Source: Nymphaea colorata
Lineage: Eukaryota; Streptophyta; Magnoliopsida; Nymphaeales; Nymphaeaceae
Assembly: GCF_008831285.2 (NCBI RefSeq)
Contig: NC_045144.1
Location: 15,177,858-15,241,857 of the forward strand
Length of the DNA: 64,000 nt
Direction of reading: 5' to 3'
Positions 37,963 through 50,404 of this stretch are shown here, piece by piece; position 1 is the first letter of the stretch; the number at the start of each line of letters is the position of its first letter. The notes under the pieces were generated by a model that was not told where the DNA came from, did not search any database, and saw nothing but the letters and a program-made list of their open reading frames with translations. The translations under genes were made by a program, and so were the position numbers.

Positions 37963-40900
37963 TGTAGGGAATACTTGAGCCCCCAATATTACTTAAGCTC
38001 AAACTCCAATAATTTATTCATAGAAAATCTTGCAAAGTCTCGATGTCCAAAATAATTCCCAATAATAAACTTGACCAAGTGTACTTAATAAAACTTAACA
38101 ACCAAACCAATGAAGTTCACAAAATGAACTTAACCGAGCAACAACCTAAAATATGCACCAACCACACTTCAAATAATTCTATTGTTTGTCAAAACGAAAC
38201 ATACAAAAGTGAAGTACAAAAAATCAACTCAACAAGCTCACATAGTAAGCTAACATCCAAGTACCCAACATCCTTGCACTTAAGCACACACTTGAAACTC
38301 TATTCGCATCCCCAAAATTTTTTGTTTTTGAAGTGCTCCAGACAAATGAGATTTGTTTTGAAAATAAGAGAGAAAGGGACTCGCCCGTCGGTACGAGGAT
38401 CGACCGTTCCCAGCGCCTTTACCGGGGGTAATCAATCCAAAGGTTATGTCTATTATTGATGCATTTCATTTTGACTTAAACATCTTTTTTATTTTATATG
38501 TGGTGTAGAAAAATATTGAAAGTTTGATGTTTCAAACTTTTGAAAAGGTTCTTGATAAATTACTTGAGAATGTGAAATATTTTGAGAAAAACTAGAATTG
38601 AGAAATCTTTGTAAATATCATTTGAAAAGCTTGGGAAATCATTTTGAAGTCACTTTAGTGCTCTCTTAAGACTTAAGTAGGTTTGACATTTTGCTCTAGT
38701 TCAGTTACTACCTACTTAGAGTTCCATCTCATCTTGCTTAAATTCTTTTGGAGAGGTGCTTGTAGTCATAAGTGATATTAAATGAGTGTGAATGCATGAA
38801 TGCATTGATCCTATATAATTGGAAAGGAAAATCATTCATTCATGTCATAACATTCATCTAGAAACATTCCTACCACAACATACATCTAAGATTTTTTTTT
38901 TTGATAACTATCATAAATAAGAAGAAAAAGTTTTTGAAAATGGGTTGGAGTTGTAAACCATCAAACATGAATCCAATATTGAGTCATTACTTGATTTTTG
39001 GTATTAGTGAAGTTGGTAAACAAAGATCATGAGAAGAAAATGTTAAAAGGAATGGAGAAGTTGAAATACTCTCTTCAAAAGAAAGAGAGAGAGAAAGAGA
39101 TAGAGAAAGATGTACATATACGTGTATATACCATCACATATGTACATATATGAAAGTTTGTGAAAATGATATTAATTTGAATAAAAAGAGAGATTTTAGA
39201 GGAAAAGATAAATATGCATACATTCATATATATATACATATGTTTATGTATAAGAAAATTTGTAAGGGAAGATATTTATCTTGAAAAGAGAAATAAAAGA
39301 TTCTAGAAAGAGAAAATAGAACACATGTATATATGTATTCATGTGTATATGAAAATTTGTAAAATAGAATGTGGAAACATAAAGAGAGAAGGATAAAGGG
39401 AATCATCATGTGCACATATACATATATAACATGTATATGCATATGTGTCTTCATGAGATTCGAAATCAAGAAATGGCTTAAAATAATCGACTTCAAGTTT
39501 GATATAGGCCGGAAGAGAGCTTTGACTCATGTAAGAGTCTAAGCTAAGTCTCCCAGGCAGCATATAAGAGGGTATTTGCTTTCAAAAATCTTTTGTAAAA
39601 TATGATTTATATATAAACATAAAATGTTATTATTAGGTTTGTTAGAAGGGATATGTTTCTTCCACCGTTGGGTATGGAAGAAAATCAAGCAACATAACGA
39701 GCCACTTGTTAGGGTTCCTAATTGGATGATTAAGAAGAAAACTAAACATAATGACATGAAGATGCATTTTTAATATGTACAAATTTGTGAGAGTTCTCCC
39801 CGGGTTGGACAAGTCCAACCTTATAAATTGACATAGAATAAAGAGAAAATCTCGAACCATACTCTCATTCTCACCGTGCATTCACATATAAATGAAAAAT
39901 CAAACACCTATGCATGGATAATATCAAAGCAATATTTAAGAAAAGAGAGAGAGCATGATTCAATCATAAAATGAAATATCATATCATCTTCTCATGCTTG
40001 TGGTGCACTCGAGCATAGCCTCTTGACTCTAAAATAGAGATTTGAGAGCTATCTCATATAGCCATGGGGAGATGAAGAGGAGAGAAAATAAAGGAACCAA
40101 AACAAGGCTACATTCAAGAAAAGATAGAACATGATGCAATCATAAAATTAAATATCATCTCCTCTTCTCATGCTCCCGGTGCACTCGAGCATAGTTTCTT
40201 GACTTTAAAATAGAGATTGAGAGCTATCTCATATGGCCATGGGGAGATGAAGAGGAGAGAAAAAACAAAGGAAAGAATGGAGATGAATGTTGATTACATA
40301 CCTCTAATGAGAATGGTTTGAGGAAAAAATTATCACCCTTGCTTAGACTCACCTTGAATAGAGCTCCAAGGTAATGAAGAAGATGCCTCCAAGAGATCTT
40401 CATCCTCCCTTGAAGAGTTATAGCTTGATCCAAGTTGGAGAAGAAGAAGATGAATGAGAAGGAAATGGAGGAGAATCCAAGTCCTCTAGTGAGAATGCAC
40501 TAGGGCTTCTCCAAGGGCTAGCTTCTTGCCCAAGAGGGGGATAATGGAGTTTTTTATGGAGAGTTTTGGAGCCAAAACTCAAAAATCAATTTTTATTTGA
40601 ATTTCACAATATTTTCATGTGAATTTCAAATAATTTTGCATTATTTTCATTTTTTTTAAAATAAATAGGTTTGAAATGAGTATAATTGGCCATTAGGCTT
40701 GTAAATCCATTTTTGAGGTTTAGGCAGGGCTAATGGCCACTTAAAACGCTCAAAATCACCCTCTAACAGTCGATTTTGAAAAAAAATGAGGTTTGCACTC
40801 GACAGCGCATGCCAATATGCCCTTGAGGGCTTGCACCTGCGCGTGGCACGCACAGTCGTACATTGCGAGGACACGATCGCGTGACGCAATGCACGTGTGA

Positions 40901-41811
40901 TCACGCAAAAACTCATTTTTTTTATTTTAAATTTGGTAAAATGATATGAAAATAAAAAATAAGATAAAATGAGCATAAAACTCCTTTTCGTTTTTGTGTA
41001 ATTTATTTAAAAAGTGTATAAGATTGGTTTTTGTTTCAAATGGGTGGTCAACTCAGTTTCGAGTGACTCCGGACTCATTTGAAATTTGGACTGGGTTCGA
41101 TTGCTCGCCGACGCATTCTAGTGCGTGACTAAGATTTAAAAACATGTTTTGGCATGAGAGTGAGACCTTAAAACAAAGTGAAGGTTTGTGCACACGCGAC
41201 ACTCAAATTTTGTTATTTCGAATTTCAGGTTTGAAATGCTTGATTTGGATCTGAACTTGGGCTTTGTGTTCTAGTAAAAGAGCGTAGCATTTTGGAAAAA
41301 TTTAGGGTGATTACAAACTCTCACACACCAGCTCACGAAGTAAGCACACGAACTCACTCAACTCTTACTCGAGATACTCTCACACCAGCTCATGAAGTAA
41401 CCACACAAGGATCATTCACTTGATCAAGACACTCAACACTCTTACTTTATCATGTCAAGCTCACCAAGTAAGCTACTGACTTGCTCAACGACTTGAGACT
41501 CAACCCAACTCAATGCCTAACACACAATGACAGTAGGGGAGAAGAAGTCGGTGGTGGTGTGCTTCCACCGAATTCTACAATTGTTTTCCTTTCAATGTCA
41601 TCTTTAATCATTCCCGTTAAGCACCGACATACCAAAAGAGGCTCATAACCTCTCAAATCCTCTCGACTCTTTCAAGAGAGTTGGTGATGACTCTTTGCAG
41701 ATGCTCCCATGTTTTTGTGAGAGAGAAGCTGTCTCTTCAGGGCCTTTTGGGGAACATATTAGGGGTTTAGAATGGTCTAAGAGAGAAACCTCCTACCCCA
41801 GGGTTCCCACA
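37963..41811 (-). mobile_element. Solo LTR (about 0.83 kb net) inside a PP2 pseudogene, interrupted by a second LTR
   Basis: Plus-strand ends are TGTAGGGAATAC at 37,963 and GGGTTCCCACA at 41,811, i.e. inverted TGTRGGGAA/TTCCCACA ends as in an LTR. Outer flanks are PP2 exon 2 on both sides, so the boundaries are set by the interrupted gene. Removing the 38,301-41,320 insertion leaves about 830 bp. No 5-bp target duplication remains (GATAT/TCTCC), so a small deletion may have accompanied its formation. Confidence 0.55.
38301..41315 (-). mobile_element. Solo LTR of the Tat-like family, minus strand, with AACTC target duplication
   Basis: On the minus strand it starts TGTAATCACCCTAAA (41,315) and ends GGATGCGAATA (38,301), matching the Tat LTRs of this window. 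AACTC occurs at 38,296-38,300 and 41,316-41,320, a 5-bp target duplication. No internal domains are present, so this is a solo LTR left by LTR-LTR recombination. Length 3,015 bp. Confidence 0.88.
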
Positions 41812-42075
41812 TCTCCTATTACTGGTTCATTGTCTGCTGGGAAGAAAACCTGATCCGCAAGGGTTTCCAGACGTGATATTGGAAGATGATAATGAAATTT
41901 GTAAAAATACTGGACGGAGTACGTCATCTTTGTCTGCCGTTCGAAAACTCTGCTTTTTGTTAGGAGCTGCATGCCACAACTTATGTGATACATATATTGT
42001 CAACAAACAAGCTGATGCATGCAAGAAATTATCACTATATATATTTGTTGCCGTTAAATACTTCATAATTTTTGT

Positions 42076-42274
42076 CAGTGGTGGGGTCAGAAAATTTTAT
42101 CAAAGGGGTACTTGCCTTAGTGGGTTTGGTCTTTATGGAGCATTAACGTGAGTTTGCTGTGGGCACTACATCTGGCTGGACACAGATCCAACGGCTTTCT
42201 AATAAAAATTTTCAAGTATTGCTGTTGGTTGTCATGGGCAATGGCTCAACCGCCCACACGTAGCTCCACTACTG
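42076..42274. mobile_element. hAT-type MITE (199 bp)
   Basis: Left end CAGTGGTGGGGTCAGAAAA and right end TAGCTCCACTACTG form imperfect terminal inverted repeats of the widespread CAGTGG(C/T)GGAGCCA type. Flanks ATTTTTGT and GTTTTTGC share TTTTTG, a decayed 8-bp duplication. A related fragment lies at about 43,852-43,930 (AGTGGGGGAGCCATG). Confidence 0.65.
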
Positions 42275-42822
42275 GTTTTTGCCCTTATTATTTTTTCCAG
42301 TTGATAGAAAAACAATGAGAAAAGCTGATTAGCATTTTCATCTTTTGCTCCACATTTTCTACCTCCACCAACCCGTCACTTTAATTTTTCATGACATTAG
42401 GGAATAACAAACTAGTGCCGTCCATCGTTTTGATCAGAGGCCCCATTATTATTATTATTATTATGTGCAGAGTGTGTACACGATGGTGGAAGATGGAAGG
42501 GGTTGGAGGAACTGTCCCCCCTTCACCACTGCCAAAATGGGCTTAAGCCGGTCAATATGAACCTGAAATGTGACTGCTCCTCTCTTTTCTTTTCCCAGTG
42601 TTTTGTGAGGCAAGAAAAAAGAAAGAGGGCTTTTATTTGGAGAAAAGGGCTTTTCCCAAAAGTTGACGGTTTGCATTTTGATCTTCTTATTGCTATGCTT
42701 GTGATTTTTTGGGCACCTTGCATTGTGTAACACCGTTTGTCATTGTTTCAATAATATATAGGAGATTCCTGTTTCTTTGATAAGCTCTTTATTTCATTGC
42801 TTGCTTATATATATATATATAT

Positions 42823-42865
<43 letters not shown>

Positions 42866-44370
42866 GAACCACAATCGTCTCATATTGCTTCAGGCTTCAT
42901 GCATGAATTAAAGCTGCATGACATAGTTGAAGCCACCAATGGGGCAGCTGTGGGTGGAGTGAGTTCCCACTGGTTGTAGGCCCTCCTTATATATATATAA
43001 TGCAGATTTCTCTGGTTGTTCAGATGCTTCGATCTCTCATACATGCAGTCAGGTGTTGTATCGGATTACATGTGTGAGAGGCAAGAACATCCACATGGCT
43101 GGTGTGTATATATAAGTGAATTTCACATTCTTTCTTTCGTTTTCGGGAAGGAAAGATTAAGGAAATCCTATTGATTGTTGCTTATCTCTTGGGTGCCATT
43201 TTGGAGATGTGTGGAAAGTTTTATTCTCTTTTATATGTTCCAGACATAGAAGTGTTTATTTATAAGTTTTTTTGCGCCATAATTTTCATTTGTTCTGAAG
43301 TATTGGCCTAATGTGTGTGCTTACTTTCCCCAACACATGTTTTCATAGGAGATTGCAATTTTGGAACAATTTTTGGTTTCTCTCCTCTTCGTTCCTGGGA
43401 CTGATTCTTGCAGCTTGTAACAACCAAACTGATAGTTATCTAGAGAAAACTGAAGACTAGCTTATTTTCATAAGAAATATAATTATTAAATAGGTTTTCA
43501 TTGTAAAAATCATTGATAAGTTGGCACTTCTATTGTTCGTTGAGACAAACATAAGAGATTGAATACTCGGACATAGAGTAAAATGACCATAATATTCTTG
43601 ACAAAAATGTTAAGCAAAAGTAAAAACATGAAAATGAAAAGGTGAAAAGAAAAGCCTTTTCACAAACATTGTAATGTCCCTCACTCAGTTTGACATGGTT
43701 CCTTGTGAGGCGTTGGACACACCTTTATGAACTGGCCAATATCTTCAAATGATATGAGACCTACAAGTGAGGCAGTATAACCACAGTAATTCTCCTATGC
43801 AATACCGACAAAAACATGTGTAAGAATCCATCAGGACCCAATCAACTAGTGGGGGAGCCATGCTGTGGTTTGTTGTGGGCAATTGCCCACACTAGCCTCA
43901 GAAAATCACTTTATTTACACACAGATTTCTTTGGTTTTCACTTTTTTCCATACCAGTGCCCATGTAAACTTCGAAATAGTAACAGTATGCCTTGACTAAA
44001 AATTTCTAACTTCACCAGTACGATCAACTACTATTTTAGTCAGCTCCTGTTATTGCATGTCCATCTGACACTGACATCCATGAATTAGAGAGCTAAGATC
44101 CTCCAAAATCTGTTTGGGAAGAAAACCTTAGTTAGAATTTATTCAATGGAGATAACCTTTGAAATAAGAAGCGCACGCATGCATCAATGATGTGCCTTGA
44201 GGGGTCGGAGATTACACTTCTTTCCATCTCCACTATTCTCCACTACAAAAAAGCTAATCGTTAATTACATTAAGAAACCCTCAGTAAATAAATGTTAATA
44301 AAATAGTAAAGTTCTACATTTGATGATGTCTTGCTTTGCTGCTTACCTAATTCAATCAAGTTTCTGCAAA
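42275..44370. other. Intergenic stretch, no gene supported
   Basis: Contains TTA trinucleotides (42,444-42,462), a (TA)n/(GA)n microsatellite (42,806-42,861), a MITE-like fragment near 43,852-43,930 and AT-rich unique sequence. The frames 42,461-42,733 and 42,503-42,730 overlap on opposite strands and show no known motif. Confidence 0.45.
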
Positions 44371-44708
44371 ACCTAAAGCATTATGAGATGGAAATTACGG
44401 AACACCAAGGATCCACTTTATTTCTCACGAAACAACACAACAAATGATCACTACACAAGCGAGACAAGTTGGCCTAGGACCCAAAATCCATGTTTGTTGG
44501 ACCTGGTGATTTTGGAATCCACAACAATCTAAAATACACAAATCAAATACAATGTGGATCGACACATCCCCCCTTTATCACCATAAGACAAACACAATAC
44601 GGAATAAACCGGTAGATAAACACAAATGGGCGCTATAGGACTCCCAATCCAAAGCTGTGTTCACGATGGAGCTCGTTTTGGGAACCACTTGTTCGTCTAA
44701 GCATAAGA

Positions 44709-46319
44709 TCAAGTCGAGACAGCACGAATCTCTACTCCAGCAAACACGAGACCACTCTTCCAGTTACTGCTGCAATCCAGCAGATTAAAACTGATCTCGC
44801 GAGTAATGCCAGATGGCTGAAACGTCCCCGCCTCAATTGCAAGCCATTCTTCTCCATCCTGTTTTATGAAGTCGGAGCTGCCGGGTTTCAGATGCACTTG
44901 GCGTTTGCAGATCGTCTTCCCATCATTCAGTGAGAGAGAAACCTCCGCTCCGTTTTCTAAACCTGATGCTTTATCATTGTGCTTGAAGAAATAGAGGAGT
45001 GAGTATGTGGTATCTTTGTCGAGTATTGCCGTATCAAACGTGCCCTGGATTTGCAGCCAGCAGACTTGTAAAAGCTCTGCTTTCTGTGAGAACCTGCCAC
45101 ATTTTGATTGTCAACAACAAGATGATCAAAAAATCATCACTGTGGATTGCATCAAAAAATCATCACGGAATGCTGAAGTACTATACAAAAAGAAACCTAT
45201 GGAGATGCTTCAACTGAGCCGTTAGAAACTTGCCTACCTGGTTCAAAACTGTCATCCATGATGCCAAGTGTACAGAAGGAAGTCTATTAGATATTTGTAG
45301 GCATGGTAAATTTAACGCAGTGATTAGATCAGACAGATAGATAGATATCCATGCTCTTAAAAATTCATGCCACTTTTCGATATTATTATATGGATGACGT
45401 AGAATTTATACGTTTTCGAATGGCATGTGCTGATAATATAATTAGAAAATAGAGGGCCGAGGAAAATGGTATTTTTAATTTAACGGTTTTCGATCAATCC
45501 CTTCAGAAAATTGCTGAAAGTCATTCGATTTTTTTTCATAAAATTATAAATATAAAAAATAAAATTTCAGTAGACCTAATTAATAACAGTTTATGACGAT
45601 GTATGTAGAATTTGATGAGTTACATGACTGAATAAAATATTTGAGAAAAAACTAATAACCCGTATGTAGTTACTAATTAAATAATAACCTGAGATGAAAA
45701 ACAAAAAAAAAAAAATTCCTACTTTTTACTGAAGCAAACGAAGGAATTCACCCCATGCGTATCATACTACTACCATTTTCCTGCCCGACTCAACCAATGT
45801 CAGTTGCAAATATCATCAATATGCATTCATAAATTTAATCAAAATAACAAAGCAAGACCCTGTTCAACAATTGGAAGAGACAGAAATACCCAAAAAAGGT
45901 TACAACCCTTTTTCTTTTCTTTTTTTAACTAACCTGCATGCTAAGATCTACTTTGAGACATGAGCTGCATCCAAAGATCAAACTAATGATCAGACTTCTA
46001 CTGACTGTCTGTCTAACCAATTACGGTGCCTCATGCTTTAATTGGAAGAAATCAGTGGTTAAAACTGTAACGCCCCAAAAAAGAGACTGCAGTAAATAAA
46101 AGGACCCAAGAGATTTAACTGCAACTAACTGGTGTGTGCACGCAAGTTTAAATATGCATGTACATGTGTGAGAGAGAGAGAGAAAGAGAGATAAAGGGGT
46201 GAGAGGGGTTGGGGTTCAAGATACCGGGAGTTGTGCATGGAAGACACCTTCCAGTACTCTGCGTGGTCTGCCCATGCAACGTTGACAGACTTGGGAGATA
46301 GGACGAAAGATCGGAACAT
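44709..46319 (-). CDS. PP2: Phloem protein 2 (PP2)-like lectin, copy 3, two exons
   Basis: Exon 1 is 46,319-46,225 (MFRSFVLSPKSVNVAWADHA, EYWKVSSMHNS) and exon 2 is 45,093-44,709; the CG|G junction gives Arg and keeps frame, for a protein of 159 residues. It is the copy closest to classical PP2: AWADHAEYWK, then AELLQVCWLQIQGTFDTAIL, TYSLLYFFKHND, and the C-terminal EEWLAIEAGTFQ ... WKSGLVFAGVEIRAVST. No stop or frameshift, both splice sites kept. It probably encodes a soluble carbohydrate-binding lectin of phloem or cytosol/nucleus (family knowledge). The intron is 1.13 kb. It is opposite in direction to copies 1 and 2. Confidence 0.83.
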
Positions 46320-46392
46320 GGCTGGCAGACGATGAGATTCGGAATATTGATGAGTAAAGAATGATGATCCACAGGATAGTATGACGAACTTC

Positions 46393-46401
46393 ATATATAT
46401 A
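46393..46401 (-). promoter_or_regulatory. TATA box of PP2 copy 3
   Basis: TATATATA in the minus-strand context CAGCAGGTCTATATATATGA, about 75-80 bp before the ATG; same context as in copies 1 and 2. Confidence 0.6.
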
Positions 46402-46472
46402 GACCTGCTGTTCCACCTAGTTGGCAAAATGATCCATAAAATCAATGACCCGCTGCGGCTTGCTACGCACAT

Positions 46473-47200
46473 CGAGTGTTTGTTTTGTTAAGAAACGCGA
46501 TGACTGAGGAAGAAGAAGAAGCTGAAAAGCCTTCCCATGGGCGGCCAGCGGTGGGCTGCATGTGGGCATGCAATGCCGCAGTATCAGAAGCACAGCTTCT
46601 TCATTCAGTTTTTAAGTTCATAGCTAGCGGTTTCACCTGGTTTTAGACCGTCTCTCAGCTCGCTAGCCTTTCTTGACTCTGTCGACGCGTTGGAAACCGG
46701 AGTTGCGTGCAACAAATATTCACTTAAAAAAGAAAGAAGGGAGGTTCCAGAGTGAGTTGCGAGGTTCCAGAGTAATCCTATACGCTGGATATTTTTTTTT
46801 TTTTTGTCTTAAAAAAAGTTTTTTTTTCTTTTAATTGAAGGTATTTTCGTTATTAACCATATTGACCCATGAAAAATTCATGCACCAACGTAGCCTACAT
46901 AACTAACTTAAAAGACATTGAGATATTCCATAAAAATATGTAAGTATAGTTTTTTCATCTTGACAATTTTATAAATCCTTTTGTCCTAAAAATTCCTTTT
47001 GTCCATCTCTCAGACCCACATCTTGTCGACGGAACACTGGATGTCTTGAACGGACCCATATCTATACAGGCTGGACTCACTTATCTATAAGTTTTTAAAA
47101 TCGCTAGCTGCCTTTGCGACCATTCCAAATCTGACTTCAGTTCCTGATCATTTTCAGACGTTAAGAACATGGGAAAATGCTTACTTGTCCCTTTGTCCTA
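46473..47200. other. PP2 copy 3 upstream region and spacer
   Basis: The first part (to about 46,620) resembles the upstream regions of copies 1 and 2 (GCCCACATGCAGCCCACCG on the minus strand). The rest has T-rich runs and no gene. Confidence 0.45.
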
Positions 47201-48545
47201 CTTTAAATAATCATATATCTACTGCATATCCCTTGAAGACATATTTGTGATGCTTCTTACCCATGAAGCCCACAATGTCCTGCACCTAAAGATCCAACGG
47301 AGATAGCAAACATTACTGTACTCAAAATTAGTACGATATATTGCAAAAGAAATAGCGGAAACAATGGGCATATGCCATTTAGCACGAGTTTGGGTTGCGT
47401 GTAGGAGTTTGAGTTGCGTGTGCCGTTTGAAGAGTGCAACAAACTTACACCAAAAGGAAAAAGGAAACGTTATTGAAATTTTTGAAAAAGAATTGTCTTT
47501 CTGAGTCTTTTCATTCCTTTTGTTTCTTTAAAAAAAAAATTCCTGCTTTCTATCATACAAAAACATTTTTGTCATTAACCGAATTAGCACATGGTGTTAT
47601 CCAAATGGAAGGAAATAGGATGTTATCCAAATGTTTGCAGAACCACTTGTCAAATATACAGGAAATAGGATGTTATCCAAATGGAAGGAAGGTTCCTTCG
47701 AATTCATTATATTATTATGGGCTAAATTATCCTTTATCTTATCTAGCTAGATCTACCAGTAGTTCTTTCGACAAATACTATCAGCTCAAATATAAACGTT
47801 TGACGTCTTCATCCTTTGAAAGTTGTAGAGTTTGAATTTCATTGATTTGTCATTATTCGTCTGTTGAACAATGTGAAACCCAACAGTTTCCCTGTATCAT
47901 ATATAACACAAGCTGGAGCTAAAATGAAATTTTCTTGTTTTCTTCTGGCTAGCTAGCTTTTTCTTGGGTACTGTAACGTGTTTGAAACAACATCTAGTCA
48001 CATGCACACCTTTGCGCACACAACAAATATGTACTAAAGAAAAAAAAGGGGGTTGAGATATTTGAGAAATTTTTTATAAAAGTATGTACATTTTTCAGTT
48101 TTGACATTTTTATAATTCCCTTTTTGTCCTTTTAAAAAACTTCTTCCTTTCTTGATTTAGAGCATTTTAGTCATCACACACACCTTGTAGTGCACCATAA
48201 GTCTAGAACGGACCCATACCTATGCAGACTTAGGAAAATGCCTACCGGTCCCTTTGTACTATAAAATAATCACATATATATCCACCACACATCTTTTGAT
48301 GACCTGTTTGCTATGCTTCTTACTCATGAAGCCCACAATATGTATTTGATCATGATGTCATGCACGGATGCACCTAAAAATCCAACTGAAATAACATTAC
48401 TATACTCAAAATTTAGTATTATATATTGCGAAAGAAATGGAAGAAACAATGGGCAGTACCATTTAGCACATGTTTATGCATGTTCAAAGTTAGCAGCAAA
48501 CTGCAGAACCATTTGTCTAATATACAGGAAATAGGGTGTATTTAT
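47200..48545 (+). repeat. Direct repeat pair in PP2 spacer (about 47,190-47,440 and 48,235-48,490)
   Basis: Both units share TTCTTACYCATGAAGCCCAC, CCAACNGARATARCAWWCAT and the CAATGGGCA...CCATTTAGCAC end. A shorter repeat TATACAGGAAATAGG(A/G)TGT follows each (47,655-47,672; 48,521-48,540). They look like an old tandem duplication of non-coding DNA. Confidence 0.55.
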
Positions 48546-49440
48546 TATTTTCTGGAGAATTGTTTTAGTAATAAGAAAAAATGAATGGCTCTCATACCAT
48601 CGTCATTTTGACAATAGAAAAATCAACTTTTTTCATAAAAACAACTTGTTTCAAAGTATGTTTTATATAAAATAGTTTCTATAAATATATTAAGTTATTT
48701 CTATTTTATTTAAAATAACTTTTTACCAAAAAAAGTTAAAGGGTCTGCTTTTTGTCCATGATCTCTAAGTGTCTGGTTTTTACCAATTTCTCTACATTCC
48801 TATTTCCTAAACTCGAGCACATAAATAAATTAAAAAAAAATTAGCTAAAACTTAAAATAGCTTGAGTAACGTCTTTATCTTAAGAGAATTTGATTAGCTA
48901 GCTAGCTAGTTTAATGCTAATCGCAGTCTACCTGAAAGAATTTACTGAATAAATTCTACATGGCAAAGTCAAAGTTATCTAAGGAAAGCAATATCGAAGG
49001 AAAAAACCAAGGCATCGCGTCATTTAACTTAAATTTGGACAATGAACAGATGGCAAGAACTGCGGCCTTCTTGGTTTTAGTTGGAATACGAAAACCATTA
49101 CAAATTATTTAGTTGCCCATTAGTCTATATTATTTGGAAAACAAAAAACAGTGGTTGATGATATTATACTAGGTTAATATTTCCAATTATTCCATATTAG
49201 TTTGAAAAGAAAAATCATTGACTAATGATAGAGGAAGGTCAGCAACCCCAATATGAACAATTACAAATATTGGCTCCAAACAAGTCGGCATCTTGCTATC
49301 TCCACGAAGCTCTACAATCAAAATTTCCTGAAACTTTCTTTATTGTTGTTGCAGTTAAATTAATCTATAAAAAGTGTCGTTACTGGTGACAAAAAATGTC
49401 AGTAAAAATTGCAAAAACGTCAATAAACCCTTTACAATTG
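48545..49440 (+). other. Spacer with block shared with 29.7-30.05 kb
   Basis: 48,890-49,230 resembles 29,715-30,060 (TTTAATGCTAATCRCARTCTACC, AAGCAATATYGAAGGAAAAAACC). No gene. The remainder is AT-rich. Confidence 0.5.
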
Positions 49441-49442
49441 TT

Positions 49443-49610
49443 TTTCTTCCAAAAAAAAGAATCAACATGTCATTGGAAAAAGAGAATAAAACTAATCAGT
49501 TAATGCCAACTTCATTTTCTTCCAAAAAAAAAATCAACATGTCATTGGAAAAAGAGAATAAAACTAATCAGTTAATGCCAACTTCATTCTTAAACGCGTC
49601 TTTTTCTACC
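49443..49610 (+). repeat. Tandem duplication of about 70 bp, related to PP2 upstream DNA
   Basis: Two adjacent units, each TCTTCCAAAAAAAA then ATCAACATGTCATTGGAAAA to GCCAACTTCATT. The motif matches the upstream block of PP2 copies (for example 31,325-31,395: TTCCACAAAAAGTC...GCTATTGGAAAG), so this is probably the 5' remnant of another lost PP2 copy. Confidence 0.55.
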
Positions 49611-50400
49611 CTTTCAAAAGCTCAATGTTCTCAGCGATCCGTTTTCAAGTTGACAATCATGTTTATTTCAAACGAATCTGATTAGACTAACAACTTATTT
49701 TCATCACGAAGAAGGAAAATCCTTTACAAATTTTCCATGCAATTAGCAAACAGAAGGAAAATTTAGATAATGATTTGTAAGAAGAAAATATTTCTTCATC
49801 TGAAAAAAGACAATACAACAAAACAGGACAGCTCCGGTCTGGTGCTCCTAAATAAAGCGCAGTTATTAATTATTGAAGGTTAGATGCACACGCCATTGCA
49901 CGACCAAAATGCCTATGGTGAAATAAAAAAAAGAAAAAAAAAAAGACCGATCAAAAGAAGATTATAAAAATGTTAGAAGTCTACAATGTACATATCTTTA
50001 TATAAATTTTCTTAAATACTCCAATCCCTCTTCTTTTCTTCTTAAGTGTACATTTATTGCCTACACACCAGGCCTGTGCATGTAACTCAATTTCATTAAT
50101 GGTAGTCTCTGACTAGGAGGTCACCCGACGCCACAGTCACTGCTTTGGTGCTTGGAAATAGCACCAGAAGCGGTCTCTTGCCCATATTTCACATATCATA
50201 TCATATCATAAATTTAATTCAATGTTGACCTCTTTCTTTCACTTGCTGTCACGAATAGGTCTGAGTTTCCGTTCTTCCATGACCACCATATCGCCATTGG
50301 GAATGTGTTTTTCTTCAACAACCACTTCACCTTCATCCTTTTCTTCAATCAAGCTGCCCGACGGGGCTCTAGACATAAGCAAAATGTGGAGCGACCTATG
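49611..50400. other. Spacer, no gene seen
   Basis: AT-rich with A-rich runs (49,925-49,950). A short frame at 50,222-50,452 lacks known motifs. Confidence 0.4.
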
Positions 50401-50404
50401 TCAT

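Larger units (their letters stand above)
37743..42010 (-). pseudogene. PP2-like pseudogene split by nested LTRs
   Basis: On the minus strand the 5' half of exon 2 is at about 42,010-41,812 (LWHAAPNKKQS..., DKDD and, in another frame, YSVQYFYKFHY), and the 3' half at 37,962-37,743 (WLSLEVGRFQPSGVSREM ... ISLVFAGVEIHDVST). Between them lie a solo LTR and, inside it, a second solo LTR. The halves contain frameshifts and a stop (EE*WL). Only a few tens of bases of the domain are missing at the junction. Exon 1 was not found upstream. Confidence 0.7.
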
